Below, one piece after another: positions 11,501-24,300 of a stretch of 64,000 bases of DNA. Origin of the DNA: Caprimulgus europaeus. Taxonomy: Eukaryota; Chordata; Aves; Caprimulgiformes; Caprimulgidae. The number at the start of each line of letters is the position of its first letter. The stretch's first letter is position 1. The position numbers were made by a program, and so were the translations under genes. The notes beneath the pieces are model-generated. The model was not told where the DNA came from. It saw nothing but the letters and a program-made list of their open reading frames with translations, and made no database searches. The DNA lies in contig OU015541.1 of assembly GCA_907165065.1 (NCBI GenBank), positions 7,316,001 to 7,380,000 of the forward strand, given 5' to 3'.

Positions 11501-12829
11501 GAAACCTCCTTTGTCATTTTCAGCCCAACCCAAAATCTCAACCTGAGGGGGTAATAAGGACTGGAACAACTCATTGCAATGCAGGGAGTGTAGCATAGCT
11601 CATTAAATCACATACTTTCTTATCTGACCTGAAAAAGGAAATTTTGCAGTAAAAATCCAAATGTAGATAGCAGCATAATCTATAAACTCAAGTAAATGAA
11701 TACTATCACCTTACATGAAGAATACATTAATATAGATGACCGTTACATAACACACATTAACATAGTGTAATAATATATTTACTCAATGTAGGCATGTTTT
11801 GACATATTGCAAGCTGTGTACAGTTGCTTGGAGAATTAGGAATTTTTATATTATTACAAATAAAAACTTAATTTTGAAAAAATAAGATGGTCTTGGGGGT
11901 ACTTTAGTAGCATTCTGACAACTTCACATAAAATTCAGAGGAGGTTTTGCTTCTGCGTCTGGAATAATTGAGCTATCATATCTGTGTCTGTCAGATGTCA
12001 GTCATTTAACTTGCACCTCAGCTGTATGTGATGAATTGCACAATGAGCCAAAGACTATCATCTCACAATCTGTGTGTGTTTTATCTCTGTAATCTGTATC
12101 AGAGCAGGGAGTGTATCCTGCAATGTGTTTGCATAGCTTCTAATGTGGCAAGGGCTAGGACCTGCTTACGGTCACTAAAGCACAACTGTTCTTTCATGTC
12201 ATTTAGGGACTTGAACTCCTTATACTTGAACTTTTTATTCCAAATCAAAGAGAAGAAGAAAACAAACACAGAAAATTTAAGACTTTCCTATATTTTCCTA
12301 TGGGAAACTCATTTACCATAAAAATCTACTGCTAGACCAAAAGTTTGATAGTGCCCATAGGAGGTTTAAAGTGAAAGGGAAGAATGTTATATTATAAAAG
12401 AAAAAATAATAATAAAAAAGACAGAGAGTCAGGAAAAAAGTAAACACAGTGAAAAATAATCTCTACACTTCATAAAACCAGCCATGTTCATTATTGCTTT
12501 CCTATCATACCAAATTTTATGTTGCAAATATGTCTCCAAAGTCTGGAGTCCCTTCTTTTCACAAGAAGCCTGTCTAGTGCCATTCAGTTGCACTGCACAG
12601 AAAGAGGTGGCCAGTGATGCTGGTGAGGACTTCAAGGATCATGCTTTCCAGTAAGTAACAGGTTTCCTTCCGCTGCAATCCCAAGTTAACTGACCAATCT
12701 GATCTCCGTAGTTTCAAGCCATAAATAGCCCAGAATACTAGTGTGCCTTGAACGAAGGCTTCTTTATCAAAACAATACACCAAAAGCAATCTTGTTCTCT
12801 TTTTTCTTTTACTTTGAGCTGATTAGAAA
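8560..12829. other. Unique non-coding stretch
   Basis: No gene is supported. Small items inside are (TTTG)n near 8592-8610, a CpG-rich patch at 10877-10942 (about nine CpGs in 65 bases), and a tandem duplication of an ATGCAAACAAAAC unit at 11218-11250. AT-rich sequence fills 11640-11890. The longest open frame (9545-9982) has no recognisable domain. Confidence 0.55.
11218..11250. repeat. Two-copy A-rich tandem repeat
   Basis: The unit AAATGCAAACAAAAC occurs twice in a row, separated by a few A residues. It looks like a local replication-slippage product. Confidence 0.6.
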
Positions 12830-13330
12830 GTTAGTTCTGTAGTTGATTAAGTTCTGCAGAAATTGGGCTTGTGATGAATCATTAAACAAAGACATTTTTT
12901 GCACAGCAATAAAGCCTCAAATGATTAATTAAGGGCACAATGCCAAAACAAGTGTCTTTGTTTAAAACGCAGTGGACAAGACAGGCTTGGGAAAGTTGAT
13001 GTCTTAAGTAGACGCCACAACATGTTTTTAATTATGTTCAGGAAGAAGAACAAGAATGGGAATTGCCAACTGTTTGGAAAGATAATTTTTTTTTTTTTTA
13101 GAAGAAAGATTAGAATAAAAAAAAAACAAACAGAGCATTATTGATTTAACACAAATGCCATTTGTTGGGCCTTTTGTAATTTCCTTATTAGTGTCATCAT
13201 TCTGGAGTTCATATGCTCCCTTCTGTTATAGCATTTGGCACACATTCAGCTCCCAGCAATATGATACAGTAAACATTCAGTGACTGCTCATATTAAAATG
13301 TTTTATTTGTTGTAACTGTACCAATGATCA
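12830..13330. promoter_or_regulatory. Likely conserved non-coding element, two blocks
   Basis: Block one (about 12830-13060) carries homeodomain words such as CAAATGATTAATTAAGG, and GTCTTTGTTTAAAACG, which contains a Fox/Sox-like core. Block two (about 13130-13330) continues with ATTTGTTGGGCCTTTTG and further AT-rich words. A T13 run near 13087 separates them. The texture is enhancer-like; conservation is inferred. Confidence 0.35.
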
Positions 13331-13404
13331 GGCAGTGCAAGTCCTAAATTACCCCAACTGTTTTGCAAGCTAATTTGGTAGGAGTGAGCTGGTGACCATC
13401 TCTG

Positions 13405-13449
13405 CAACACACACGTGGGCACACGCATGCACACACACACACACACACA
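13405..13449. repeat. (CA)n microsatellite
   Basis: An interrupted ACAC tract with CACGTGGGCACACGCATG at its start becomes a pure (CA)10-type run at 13430-13449. Confidence 0.9.
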
Positions 13450-16400
13450 TGCTGGGGAGCTGCGCTCTCGGTTGGAAGCAAAACAAAAAGTTCATGCAAC
13501 GTCAGCTCTCCACGGCTCCTTGTCAAGAGTGATCTGACTGCTCAGCTAACGCAGACATAAGCTCCAATCAGTGCCTCTTCAGTCCGACAGATTTGGTTAC
13601 ATGTCCCTCTTTGGGGCATTACTTTGTGGTTACAATGCAGGGGAGATCGCAAATATTTTTTCAGACTTAATTTTATAAGATCTTTCTGTACAAGTTTTAT
13701 TCAAAATATTATTTCCAACCCATTCTAAAAATCACTATGTTCTCAGGTATGGAAAATTATTTTGGATGCTTCAGTAGAGGGGAGAAAACTTAAGGAGCTT
13801 GGAAGGAATTTTGGAGGATGGATAAAGAGCACTGTCCAAAAACCAGGTTTCTCCCAGTAAGGAAATAAAGAAAATAGTAACCACAATGGCAAGAGCATCA
13901 ACCACGGGGATTTACATATAACAAGTCTCACACAAGGAGCTCTGAAGACTTTCCAGAAAACCCTGCACTTGCAGTTGCTCTCTTTGCATGTGTCCAATTG
14001 CTGCCAGAATATAATGCAAACAAGACAAGGCGAGCTGTAGACTAAAGCATGCCATAGATAATGCCTTTTTTCCCCACTGAGTGATGTCAAATGCAATGGG
14101 AGCCTTTATTAATGGGGAACTCCTTTATTTCTTAAGAATCTCGTTCTAGCCTTGATCTTTATGCAAACCTCCCAGGGTCCTCAGCAGGAGACGGCTGTGG
14201 ATCAAGGGTAGTGCATGACCTTAATGCTGTAGCACAAGTCCCTGGATCATAATTAAAAACATAATTTGGCCCTTTCCACTGAATGGGCTTTGACACCTCT
14301 GGAGTAGATGTGTGACCTTACCAGCCTCCTCATCTCTCATTTGTCCCACTAGAAATGGCATATATGTAAGCATGCAATCAGTCTATAATTACATGGCCAA
14401 CATGTGGAAATAGACTGTTCCTCCTCCTTTCTAGGACTAGATTTACATATTAACACCTACTATTAACACCTACTACCCTTAGTGAGACAGACACATGGAA
14501 GTATTCGACATGAGAAAATAGGAGAGCAGACATCTCAATGTTCTTTTCAGTCCTCCTGCTTAGATAGTGATCCAGAAGAAAAATTAATGGGTAATTATTT
14601 CTATTGAACACACCATTAATTTACCTGTGGGTATATGACAAAGGGAAAGTGTTTTTTTTAAAAAAAACTGGACTGGGTGAAGAAGCACAGGAGAGACTGG
14701 GCTGTGCAGCCATCATTTCTTACCACGAGTGGCTGGGGAATGCAGTGGCAATGGAGTGATTTAGCTCAGGACAGAAGCCAAAAGCCAAATCTGCCACTGA
14801 ATCTCTCTCCAAGGCCTGGGCCCGCCCTGGGTAACCATTTAGTGCTCAGGGCATTGAGTAAACACAATAACTAATCAGATGCAGCAAGTTGTCAAATCTA
14901 TATGGATGCTATAAAACTTATAAGGATCCCCTCAGGCAATAATAATAGCTGTGTGTGTAAATTCTGTACATAGCAAAGCAGAATAGATCCTAATGGGCTT
15001 CAGTAAAAGCAAAGAAAACATACGTGACATGTACAGCAAAAAGAGTGTGTGTGCAAATAAAGTTTTGTCCCAGCCTCCTGATATTTCTGTCCACCTCTGT
15101 ATGAGCTGGAAGCTCATTAAACTTGTGCTGGGTGTTTCCACCAAAAGGCTGAAAGCCCTGAACCTCTCAGCCATGGGTGCTCAGCGTCGGTCGCTTGGTG
15201 TTTGCTGAGCACGGCTGGTACCTGGTGCACACACAAGCAGCTTCTCTTCTGCATCTACCAGGTGCAAAGGTTGCACATCCAAAAAGAACTGTCCAAAAAA
15301 AGTAGCTCATCAAAAGCATAACCTTCAAAAGTGCTATCAGTGCTAGGAAATAGCAGATTGAAGGAACAAGAAAAAACAACCAGAACTTAACTAAGCAGAT
15401 TTAACAATTTCTGCTACTTGACTCATTTTGTGAAGATAATGTAATTAAACACTTAAAATGTTTATAACAAGAAAAATAATTCTGCATGATTTAAAAAAAT
15501 TTGATCTTGCAAAAAAATAACACTAAATTTCTTACACCTACATTTAAATTTTAAAAAGAAGTTAAATAGCATTAGGGTTTTTTCATACCCTTAGAAAATG
15601 AAACTAAGCTAATCTCAGAGATAGTGTCCTTCTCACTACACAACCACGTGAAGCAAACATGTGACACCAAATGTTGGTTCCTATTGCTTGTAAAAGGGAC
15701 AAAAGAGCTCCAGAAATCCTCAGCAGCTTTACAGTGGCAGCTCATCCTGCTGCTGAGAAAGCACTGGTGATGACAAACCCAGGTGAAGAGGTCAGGGATG
15801 GTACCCACAGGAGGAAAGAGCTATCTGAAGCCCAGTGAACCCAGAGAAAGCATCCTGCCAGGTGCTGCATCCCAGCCACTCCTGCTGAGCCCGGCACAAA
15901 CCAAAGGTGTTCTAGGTCTCATAATGTGTCTTCCTTTGAAAGCCAAAGATTCTTTCTAGAAGTTTCATTCAATGACTGCTGTGTTTAGCCATCAAACACC
16001 TCTTTTAAGTTGATTGATGTGAGGTATATTCAGTCCACACCAGTCCCTACCCACGGTCAGAAGAGATTGCTGAGAAATCTTTGGCTGTCACATTGGAGAG
16101 ACTGGATGCCTTTCAGGGTGACCCTTGCTGAAGAATGTACCCACCAGCAGGAAACTTGCAGAGGAGCTATTCCTGTGCATCTGAGCAAGTCCTACCTACT
16201 GTTTCATTCAGTTCTTATAAGCAGGAAGGTTTCCACAGTGCTCTTTATAGATTCAGTTATCCCAGACATAATAGTTTGCCATGGCCTGATGTGAACCCCA
16301 ACAAATGAACCACAATAAACTCTGTTCCTCCTCCCTGTTTCATTGCAGAGAACTATCTGCCTTTTTAAATTGAAGTCTGAAAAATATGCATGCAAGCAGG

Positions 16401-17197
16401 TTAGGAGCCTAATGTCATCTGAAGATATTTACTGTGGTTGCTTTCTTTGAAGGCAGCTATGTCCCAACAGAAGACAAAAATAGATGAGGGAACCTGCAGC
16501 TCACAGAAAGGTGTTTTCCTGTCATGGGAACATAATCATTAACTTTAAATAAGTCCTCCTTAATCTCCTGTGCTGTGCAAACAAACAAACAGATAGCAAA
16601 AAACAACTGAATGTTTTCCCTCTGCTTTTCAAAAGTATAAGCAAAGCCTCATTTGCCAGATGGATGCTTTCAGAGATAGAGCTAAGGTTTAGCAAAGGCT
16701 GATCACTCAGCAATATTTTCTGATGGCGTATGGGGAGTTTGCTCAGAAGCTTCATGGTAGTTAAAGATATTCCAGGACGCACTGGCACGGCGTCTGCCTT
16801 CCAGCCCTTTGGGAGTGGAGCTTTTATAGCTTTCACAATAAACTGCAGAACTATTTTCACCATGTTGCAATGCTCAGGCATATGAGTGGGAATGAGAAGG
16901 TCCATAAAAAAAAAGAAAAAAAGCAAAATTCCTAGTACTTGTTCTGTTGTAGAACATACATGTGAGATAGTAATACCTTTCCTCTATTTTTAATCCCTAT
17001 TAAAATTTTATTACAAGCTCTTTGGATTCATTTGCATTAAGATGTGGGTATGGTCAAGACTGCCACACTGACAAGGAATGTTAAGCTGAGTAACACAGTG
17101 TAGGAGTGGAATATAAACACATATAACTTTCAATAACAATTTTGCAAGCAGACATGAAGTCACTGGCAGTACTTAGTTCTCACCTAATACCATGTAG
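13450..17197. other. Unique non-coding stretch
   Basis: No gene or clear mobile element. It includes a two-copy tandem of a 13-base unit (TATTAACACCTAC) at 14448-14473, a T8A8 run at 14652-14667 and AT-rich sequence around 15400-15580. Confidence 0.55.
14448..14473. repeat. Two-copy 13-bp tandem repeat
   Basis: TATTAACACCTAC is followed directly by an identical copy. This is a local duplication without an evident role. Confidence 0.8.
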
Positions 17198-17480
17198 ATG
17201 CAAATTGGCATTCATAATTTAAACAAGTCCTTTTTCTGCACCCCAGCAACATGAGCCGGATGCAAAAAAAAAACGGAAGACTTTCTCCGGATACAGAGAG
17301 GATCAAGCAGAATCTCATTAAGGACCACTTCAAAGATCAGTTCTTCATTTCCATACAAACAAGTTTAAATTATCTTGTGTGAATCTGCTGTTAGCTGTTG
17401 CACTGTTCCATTATGCATGATTCTTGACTGCTTGTAACATGAAAATCTGCACGGTACTCCATTAGTGATTTTCAGTGTTA
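17198..17480. promoter_or_regulatory. Likely conserved non-coding element
   Basis: It opens with a POU octamer ATGCAAAT at 17198-17205 and TTGGCATTCATAATTTAAAC, then a CpG-bearing segment (AACGGAAGACTTTCTCCGGA, near 17272) that includes an ETS-like CCGGA, and homeodomain words. The surroundings lack CpG. Enhancer role is inferred. Confidence 0.35.
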
Positions 17481-19193
17481 TGCTAAAGCTTGCAAGTGGT
17501 CATGTTATTAGGTTAAAGTACTATGTTTTGCATATTTATTCTGCCTTACCACATTTATTACTTCTGATACTGGCCAAGCAGAATTTCCCATGCATTTGAC
17601 CACCTACTTTGCATGACTTGTGTGTGACTGCAACTACAAACATGGATATCTAAACACAAACAGACAGCTGGAGAGATGACTGGCTCTTTGCTCACACTTT
17701 CACTGTGGTTTTAATCCACTTCTGGAAAAAACTTATGCAATTCCTGTAGAAAATCAGACTGCATCTACAAAATTAATCCTTTTAAATAACTCGAAATAAA
17801 CAATGTGACAAATTTCATTATGGCATAAATTATTGTCTTTATTACAAAGGATTTGTTTTTACACTTAGGTAATTTAAAAAAGCTTTTCCCAGGATTTTCA
17901 TCTATAAAAATAAAAATGCTATGATTTGGTTTGTATGCTTTTATATTTGTCTTACTTCTGGGATGCACCATATTATTAACTTTCATGGAATACATTCTGT
18001 TCTCAAATTACTGAAATCATCTTGCTCGCTTCGGGGATATTTATATTAGGAAAGAGACTTATTACAAAAATCAGGAACATAGCTAGTGTGTTACAAAGAC
18101 AAATATATCATCCATTATATTTAAGAGAGAAAACAATAATTCACCATTTATGTATTGGTTATTTTGTAAATCTTTGAGTCATGGATGAATGATCAGGGGA
18201 TGCAGAAATAGAATACGGATGGCATAAATCAGAGCTGCCTAGAACCATCCCTTCTTAGAGTGAAGTCAATAGGTGGTGAGGGTTTTTTTCAGTTGAAGGA
18301 GAATGTATAAAAGACTACAAGAATACTTCCTTCTGCTTCCCAAAGCAGGGACATTCCTTTAAAAAATAATGGTGAATTAGCCATCCAATGGCACCTGAGT
18401 GACAGTACGTGGTGAGATCACAACTGAAAGGAGCAAGTGTTCCTGACAGCCCTTTTCAGCAAACTCTTCTGGCTTTGCAGCTATGGTGAGGCATGTTGAG
18501 AACCTCAGCAGGAAATCCTGCCAGTCGGTCCCACCATGCTGCAGGGACAACAGATCAGGCTAGGTGAGCCCAAAACAGCCATCCTTAGGCTGTTTTAAAA
18601 ATGCTGGAGGCAACCTGGATATCAATGTGCCAGGGTTGTATGAAGTTCATGTGTACATACAGCTCTTCTCCAGTCTCATCTGGGTGGATACAGATGATGC
18701 AGGACAGCACAGAAATAACAGGAATAATATTCAGTGTCTGAACAGACACTTCTGAAAGGCTTATTATGCTGAGATGCAGCTGAACCAAAACACTTTTTCC
18801 AAACAGTTCTGAAAATGCAAGTGATTGACATCTGAAACTAAATCAAGAGCCATGGTTTGAAAGAAAACTTTTTTTTTTTTTCCTTCAAGAGGGGCCAAAC
18901 GAAATCCCTGAGTATCAGCCTACCAATCCATCTGCTGCCTCTGTTTGGGGCTATTCAAATCTGTATCCAAAATTTTAGGCTTCATCTGATCTCTGATAAT
19001 AGATTGTCAGCTCTGATGTTTTATCTTCATAAATTGCAGGCTGACACATTCTTTCTCAGGTAGTTCATTCATCTTAAAGCATTTTGTGCTTCTAATTTGT
19101 CATTTTTCTTCCTGCATCCCTGCTGACCACAAATTACAGATGGTATCTCATCATGGGGCACCATAACAATAATAAAAACCTCAACAAAATAGT
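17481..19193. other. Unique AT-rich non-coding stretch
   Basis: No gene is visible. Very AT-rich sequence fills 17760-18180. A T12 run lies near 18870. A TGAAGTCAATAGG word near 18261 could be a trace of a palindromic repeat, but too little remains to call it. Confidence 0.55.
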
Positions 19194-19285
19194 CAGGGTC
19201 TCACCCTGAGTGATACTGAATGCCTTCAATGTTCACTGATGCATATGGGAGCAGAGAAGACCCAACATCTCATAGGCAGAACCTC
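19194..19285. repeat. Possible fossil palindromic repeat
   Basis: The layout CAGGGTCTCACCCTGAG, CTTCAATGTTCACTGATG and TCTCATAGGCAG loosely follows a sauropsid palindrome built around a 'cattgaagtcaatgggag' centre with 'ctcaggatcagg' ends. Divergence is high, so this is a weak call. Confidence 0.25.
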
Positions 19286-19420
19286 ACATGGTGCCAGGGG
19301 ATCCCTGTTGTGGGTCCAGTTTCTGTTTTATCCATAAGGACTGATATATGTGTGAACTGCTATTCCATGTTACCTGCAACAGTGTTACTCTAATACCTTG
19401 AAATACCAGCCAAAGAGAAA

Positions 19421-19580
19421 GATGCTGCCATACTATGTGCTGCACAAAGAGATGGTTTCAGCTCCAAAAGAACTTACTATGGGAGTATAAAACAAGAGAC
19501 AACAAAGGGATGCAATAAGAATACATGAAAACAATGAAATAACACAGACAGCAGAAAAGGTTGAGGTCTCAACAAAGCAA
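19421..19580 (+). repeat. Decayed L2/MIR-tail-like repeat
   Basis: The ordered words TACTATGTGCTGCACAAAGA, AAAAGAACTTACTATGGGAG, TATAAAACAAGAGACAACAA and GAAAACAATGAAATAACA follow an old amniote repeat that reads roughly 'gtgctgtacaaacac...aaagagcttacagtctaagtataagacaagagacaacaggtgg...aggaaacaatgag'. The match spans about 150 bases and is better than the copy at 8436-8559. Confidence 0.5.
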
Positions 19581-20379
19581 CAGCTGAACTAGCTATTTTC
19601 AAATTTTTCTTTTCCACTTTCTACTTAGCTGCAGTGTTAAGCAGTGGATTCATTTTCTGGATCATTATGCTTTTTTCTTTCTGCCAGACAGGTTTTTAGA
19701 GAACCCTGAAGTTAAAGACAGGGTTAATAAAAGTGATCCAAATTTCAAGATCTTGCCATTTTGCAAAGCAAACTAAGTGTGGATAACAAAATCAAGAATT
19801 TACCTTATCTGTGAATTGACATGGAAAGAAGAGTTTCAAATCATCTACACACCTTCATGCATTTTTCTCCAAGAGATCAGAGAATTTTATTCTTAAAAAG
19901 ATAAAAAACTACTGGCAGGCTTTTTACCTGCATCTGCAGTTACTGCAGAACCACCATCATCCCATGTGCAGATGCAATTAATCAGCTACATTTGCAATTA
20001 CTGCAGCTGTGTGTGTGCAGGCACAGTAAGAGGGTACCAGCTTCTTCATATGTGTTGTCTTCCCATTTTCAAGTGTCTGCAGACAGCTGTCCCTCCAGTC
20101 TCACCTTTTGTGACATACTAATGTGCAGGAGCTGAAATATTAAAGTGGAAACTGTCTGCATTATATTTTTAAGGCATTGGGAGTCATTTCTTTCTTCTCT
20201 CACCAGATTTTTAACATTAAACAAGAGTATAAAGGCTGCTGAAAAATCTTTTCCTGGCGTGGAGCCTATGATAGGTGATGAGATGTTGGCTGGAGAGGCC
20301 ACTCATTAACCCCCTCATTGCCTCCCTCCCTCCAAAACCCCAACGCTCCCAAGGAGTTAAATCTGCCACCTCTCTCCAC
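19581..20379. other. Unique non-coding stretch
   Basis: No gene or recognisable repeat is visible. Short repeated words around CTGCAGTTACTGCAG-like sequence occur near 19930-20010 without a clear unit. Confidence 0.5.
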
Positions 20380-21340
20380 TTCACTGAAGAAAATAGATGC
20401 GATTTTCTTTACAAAAGAGCATTTCATTTAGGGAGAGAAAGAAAAAGGAAAGGCAGAGTTAACATAGCCATTATTCTCCATCTCAGGGAAAGCAAATCCT
20501 ATTTTGCCTGTCATTACAGTAGGTAGAAAAATCCTTTCATCCAGTCATTAGTTGTAAACATTCCCGTGCCGCCTGGGACCAGGCCTCTGTTTCCCATCCC
20601 GTGCCGAAGCCATTTTCTAATACTAATGTTTTATACACACATCTCAGATACAATGCGAACTCCCCCAACCCCAAAGGCAACGGGGCATTCGTTTATACTA
20701 AATCAGAAGTGTCACCCTTGGCAACCTGCAGCACTGAAACATTTATTCGGCTTCACATTGCTGGCACTTAGAATTATTTCTTTCATGCCTGATAGCCGAA
20801 TTACAATATGGCAGGTTTCCCCGGAGCCACTGGATCATTAGTGCCAGCTCACAACATACTTTCAACTGATATGGCATTTCATGTACAGCTGCCAGTCAAG
20901 AGATGGGGGATGCAAATGAGGGTGGGCCCATTGGTGTTCAATTACTGTACAGCGAGCGCCGTACAGCTCCGCTTAATGACTGGCAGTCGTTTTGCTGAGT
21001 GGAGGAAGAGCAGAGAACAGAGGCAGGAATTCCCTCCGGGAAGCCGGTTGTGAGTGCAAGAAGTTTTTACATTTGATTTCCATATTTATTCTTTCCCCCT
21101 CCCGTGTGTTTCTAAACATGAGGCCGAAAAAATACTTACCACAGCTTGTTTTACAAATACACAGCCTTGTCAGTGCAGTCGATTGCCAAGGCCGCATCAG
21201 CAGAAGATTAGGCTTTTTTTTTTTTCCATTTCCTCTCCCCCTTCTCTTCAAAATAGATGCCTCTTTTCAGAAAGGCCCGAGATGTTTCAGCCTTGAGGGA
21301 GTTTTAAGCTCTACAGAATCAGTTATTATAGTCCATTTTG
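20380..21340. promoter_or_regulatory. Long conserved-looking non-coding block with nested repeats
   Basis: This is one of the two strongest candidates for conserved regulatory DNA. It is rich in isolated CpGs inside AT-balanced unique sequence. At 20880-20990 it carries a perfect 10-base inverted repeat (CTGCCAGTCA at 20889-20898, TGACTGGCAG at 20977-20986), a direct repeat GTACAGCT (20883-20890 and 20961-20968), an inner palindrome CTGTAC/GTACAG (20945-20950 and 20961-20966) and a consensus POU octamer ATGCAAAT at 20910-20917. Frames across it are open for up to 148 codons but resemble no protein. Enhancer function is inferred. Confidence 0.5.
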
Positions 21341-24300
21341 GTGATTTTTGCTGTCCTTTTCACACACAAGAAATATGCCAACCCCTCCAACATCTTACAC
21401 CCTTTGTGAGCTCCTTCTATCATGAAATGCCTCTTTGAGACTCAGATCTGCAGGGGTCACTTGCAGAGAAGGATGAAAAACAACAGCAATCCCACAAAAT
21501 CAGGACTTCTGCTTAATGTATTTATACCTGATTGTGGGCATTACAGCAGTGGGCAGACTCACGGTGGGGGGTTCTGCAGGCACGTATCATGCCAGATGAA
21601 GTCAATAAAACAACTGAAAGTATGGCAGAAGAGAAGGGTTTTCCTCCTCCCCCAGACCCCAATATCCAAGTTCAAGGAAGAGAAGATGATACTCAGCAAT
21701 TTCAGATGGGTTTTATTTTGCATCTTAGCATTAGTCACACTAAAATCTTGAAGTGAAACTTATGGTAGGTACCTGGGAACAAAAAAACCCACGCAAGCCG
21801 TGCTGGTGTGATACTTGCAAAATAAACCTGTTTTGCTTTCACCAGCTGCTGATGCACATTCCTTTGTGGCTGAACCCCTGAGGACACGCTCACGTGTCTC
21901 ACCCCCTTGCACATTGTATGGGGGGGGGGTTTCTTAACAGAAGTGGCACATAAAGAGCAGACCACTCACCCTGTGTCAAATAGTCACCACTAAGGTCACG
22001 CTAGAGTGACACGGAGGGAGAGGAGGCAGCAAGAACATGTCTGGAGTCCACTGACAGGTAGCTTAGATCTGTATACCTTAAGGGTTTATTACTCACTGTC
22101 CTCTAAACCCTCCTGGTCTCTGCCCACGAGGTCCCTCTTGGTCCCCAGTGGGACCTCTCCTGCCTGCGGGCTGCCCGTGGCCTCGCTGCCTCCTCAGCAC
22201 ACGCCCTGCTGCCTTTGAGCACCCTGGGGCCATGCACATTTTTCTTCCTTTAACAGCTCTGTGTTTTCAAAATGTGATCAACAGGAGATGGGACCAAACC
22301 CAGGTCATCATTGTCTTTGAACCGTAGGGAGGTTGGGGATGGGCTGAACTGTACAGCTCCGGCCAGAGCTTGTAAGAGGGAACAGGAACACAGTAACTCC
22401 AGCCTCCTGGCACAGCTCAGCCTCCAGCCAGAAACGTGGAGGTTTTCTATGAATGTCAGTCATAGGCACCCAAACCACTGCCAGACAGTTTTGTTAGTAT
22501 GTCTTTTGGGTTCAGAAAATATCAGTTAACCAATCAAAAAACTTTTTTGCAAAAAATGTGTAGTTCAACAAAGGAAAAGCTTTCACTGAGGAGGAAGGAG
22601 CTCTTGAGTCCACAGTGGATTTTTCAGTCAAAACAAAACACCAAAGACAGAACAGAAAAAAAAAACCAACACCAAAAAAACAAACAAAAAAAATTTCCCT
22701 CCCCATGTGGGAAAATAGAAACATGTCACCTTGATTCTATTTAAATGACTACCACTCCATAGACTGGGCTAATGTCTATAGGCAACACAAATATATGCCT
22801 GGTCTACCAGAGCAACTCTGGGAATGCATATGAAGGTGATCAAGTCATGGGACCAGATATTTCACCATGATACTTTGCTGGAAATGTAGGACCACTTCTA
22901 AATGTCAACAACATTGAATCTATACCTGTTAAAATATAATTAAAAAATGAAGTAGTTCTTATGTCTGCATAGTAGCTACTTTTTAATGTTAATCACTGAG
23001 TCGCATTTAAAATCCTTTAAAAACAGGAAATTGTGTGAATGACTAAATGCCTTTGTTGTTCTTTAGTTATTAAAGCACAGCAGAAGCCAATTAGACTTGT
23101 TTTTCTCAATGCTAAGTAATAAAGTGGAATAGTCCTTTTTTTCTGTAACCAGACTGCAATCCTCCACAGCATGGCACGATACAAAAACATTCCAGAAATC
23201 ACTGGGATGGGGAGCCTGATTCTGCATTAATGATGATTGTCTGGGTGATTGCTACCAGTTTACGGTGGCCAAATGACAGGGACAAGTCTGAAGTGAAGGC
23301 AGGTAGGGAGGCACATTGTTCATGTGTATGCAATGTCTGAGATATGCTCCTGCTTTGCTGGAGTTCCTCCCTCTATTTGATTCTTTGTTATTGAGAATAA
23401 AGCACTAAGTTGGAACTACCCAATTCATTATTTCTACCATGAATACCTAATAATGTGCACACTGAGCAGCTGCTCTCTCTAGAACTTCAGTGGAAGCACT
23501 TCCTTCTCCTTGGTGAGCATCTCAGGAGGACCCGAGAGTTTAATCTCAGGAAGAAAAAGCCATTTCTACTTGTCTCTGAAATTATATCCTTAGTTTCAGT
23601 CTCCAAAGTTCACTTTAGGGAACTGTAGCAGGATGCAGGTTTGGAGCCGCGTGGTGGCTGTGATCTCGTGTGTACATTCACAGACCAACACTGCCAGTTG
23701 TGTTATGAGATTTACACTGTCATGGAACAGATCAAAGGTCTCTACAGAATATTCCCTCCCACTTTCCTGCTATTTCATGAACTGGTAACACACATCTCAA
23801 TATATCTTCTTAGCATGATGATTTGCATAATGATACCGTAAGTGTGTTTGGGTGGAGGGAAAAAAAAAAAGCAGAAACCAATGTGGCAAATTTAATCAGA
23901 CACATCTTTAACAATCCTTATATGAATTCTCGCAAGGAAATGCTCATGTTATCCCTAAATAAAACCACAATTGTCACACTAATATATCCTTCTATGCTTT
24001 TTCTTGGTAAGTTGAAGGAGAGTTTCAAGATTAAATTATCAGCTGTTTTAGTAGCTTGTTTAATACCACAGACCTAATTAATTTTGCTACTTTAGGGGTT
24101 GCCTTGGAAATAATATTCCATGACGCTGTCCAGTCCTATTTGACATATCTTACATGAACTCATTTCTCTGCCTAGGGAGAAGTAAATGCTTTTCCCTTAA
24201 GAAAGCAGGTGAGAGAATTTTTCTGTTGTTTCTGGTTCACATAAGATGACAATCAATGCCTCAATCTTTACAGAATAATTCCAAAAGACAAACTTGGTCA

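Noticed and set aside
13405..13449. Z-DNA-forming regulatory element
   Set aside because: The alternating CA tract could adopt Z-DNA, but CA microsatellites of this length are common and nothing nearby points to regulation.
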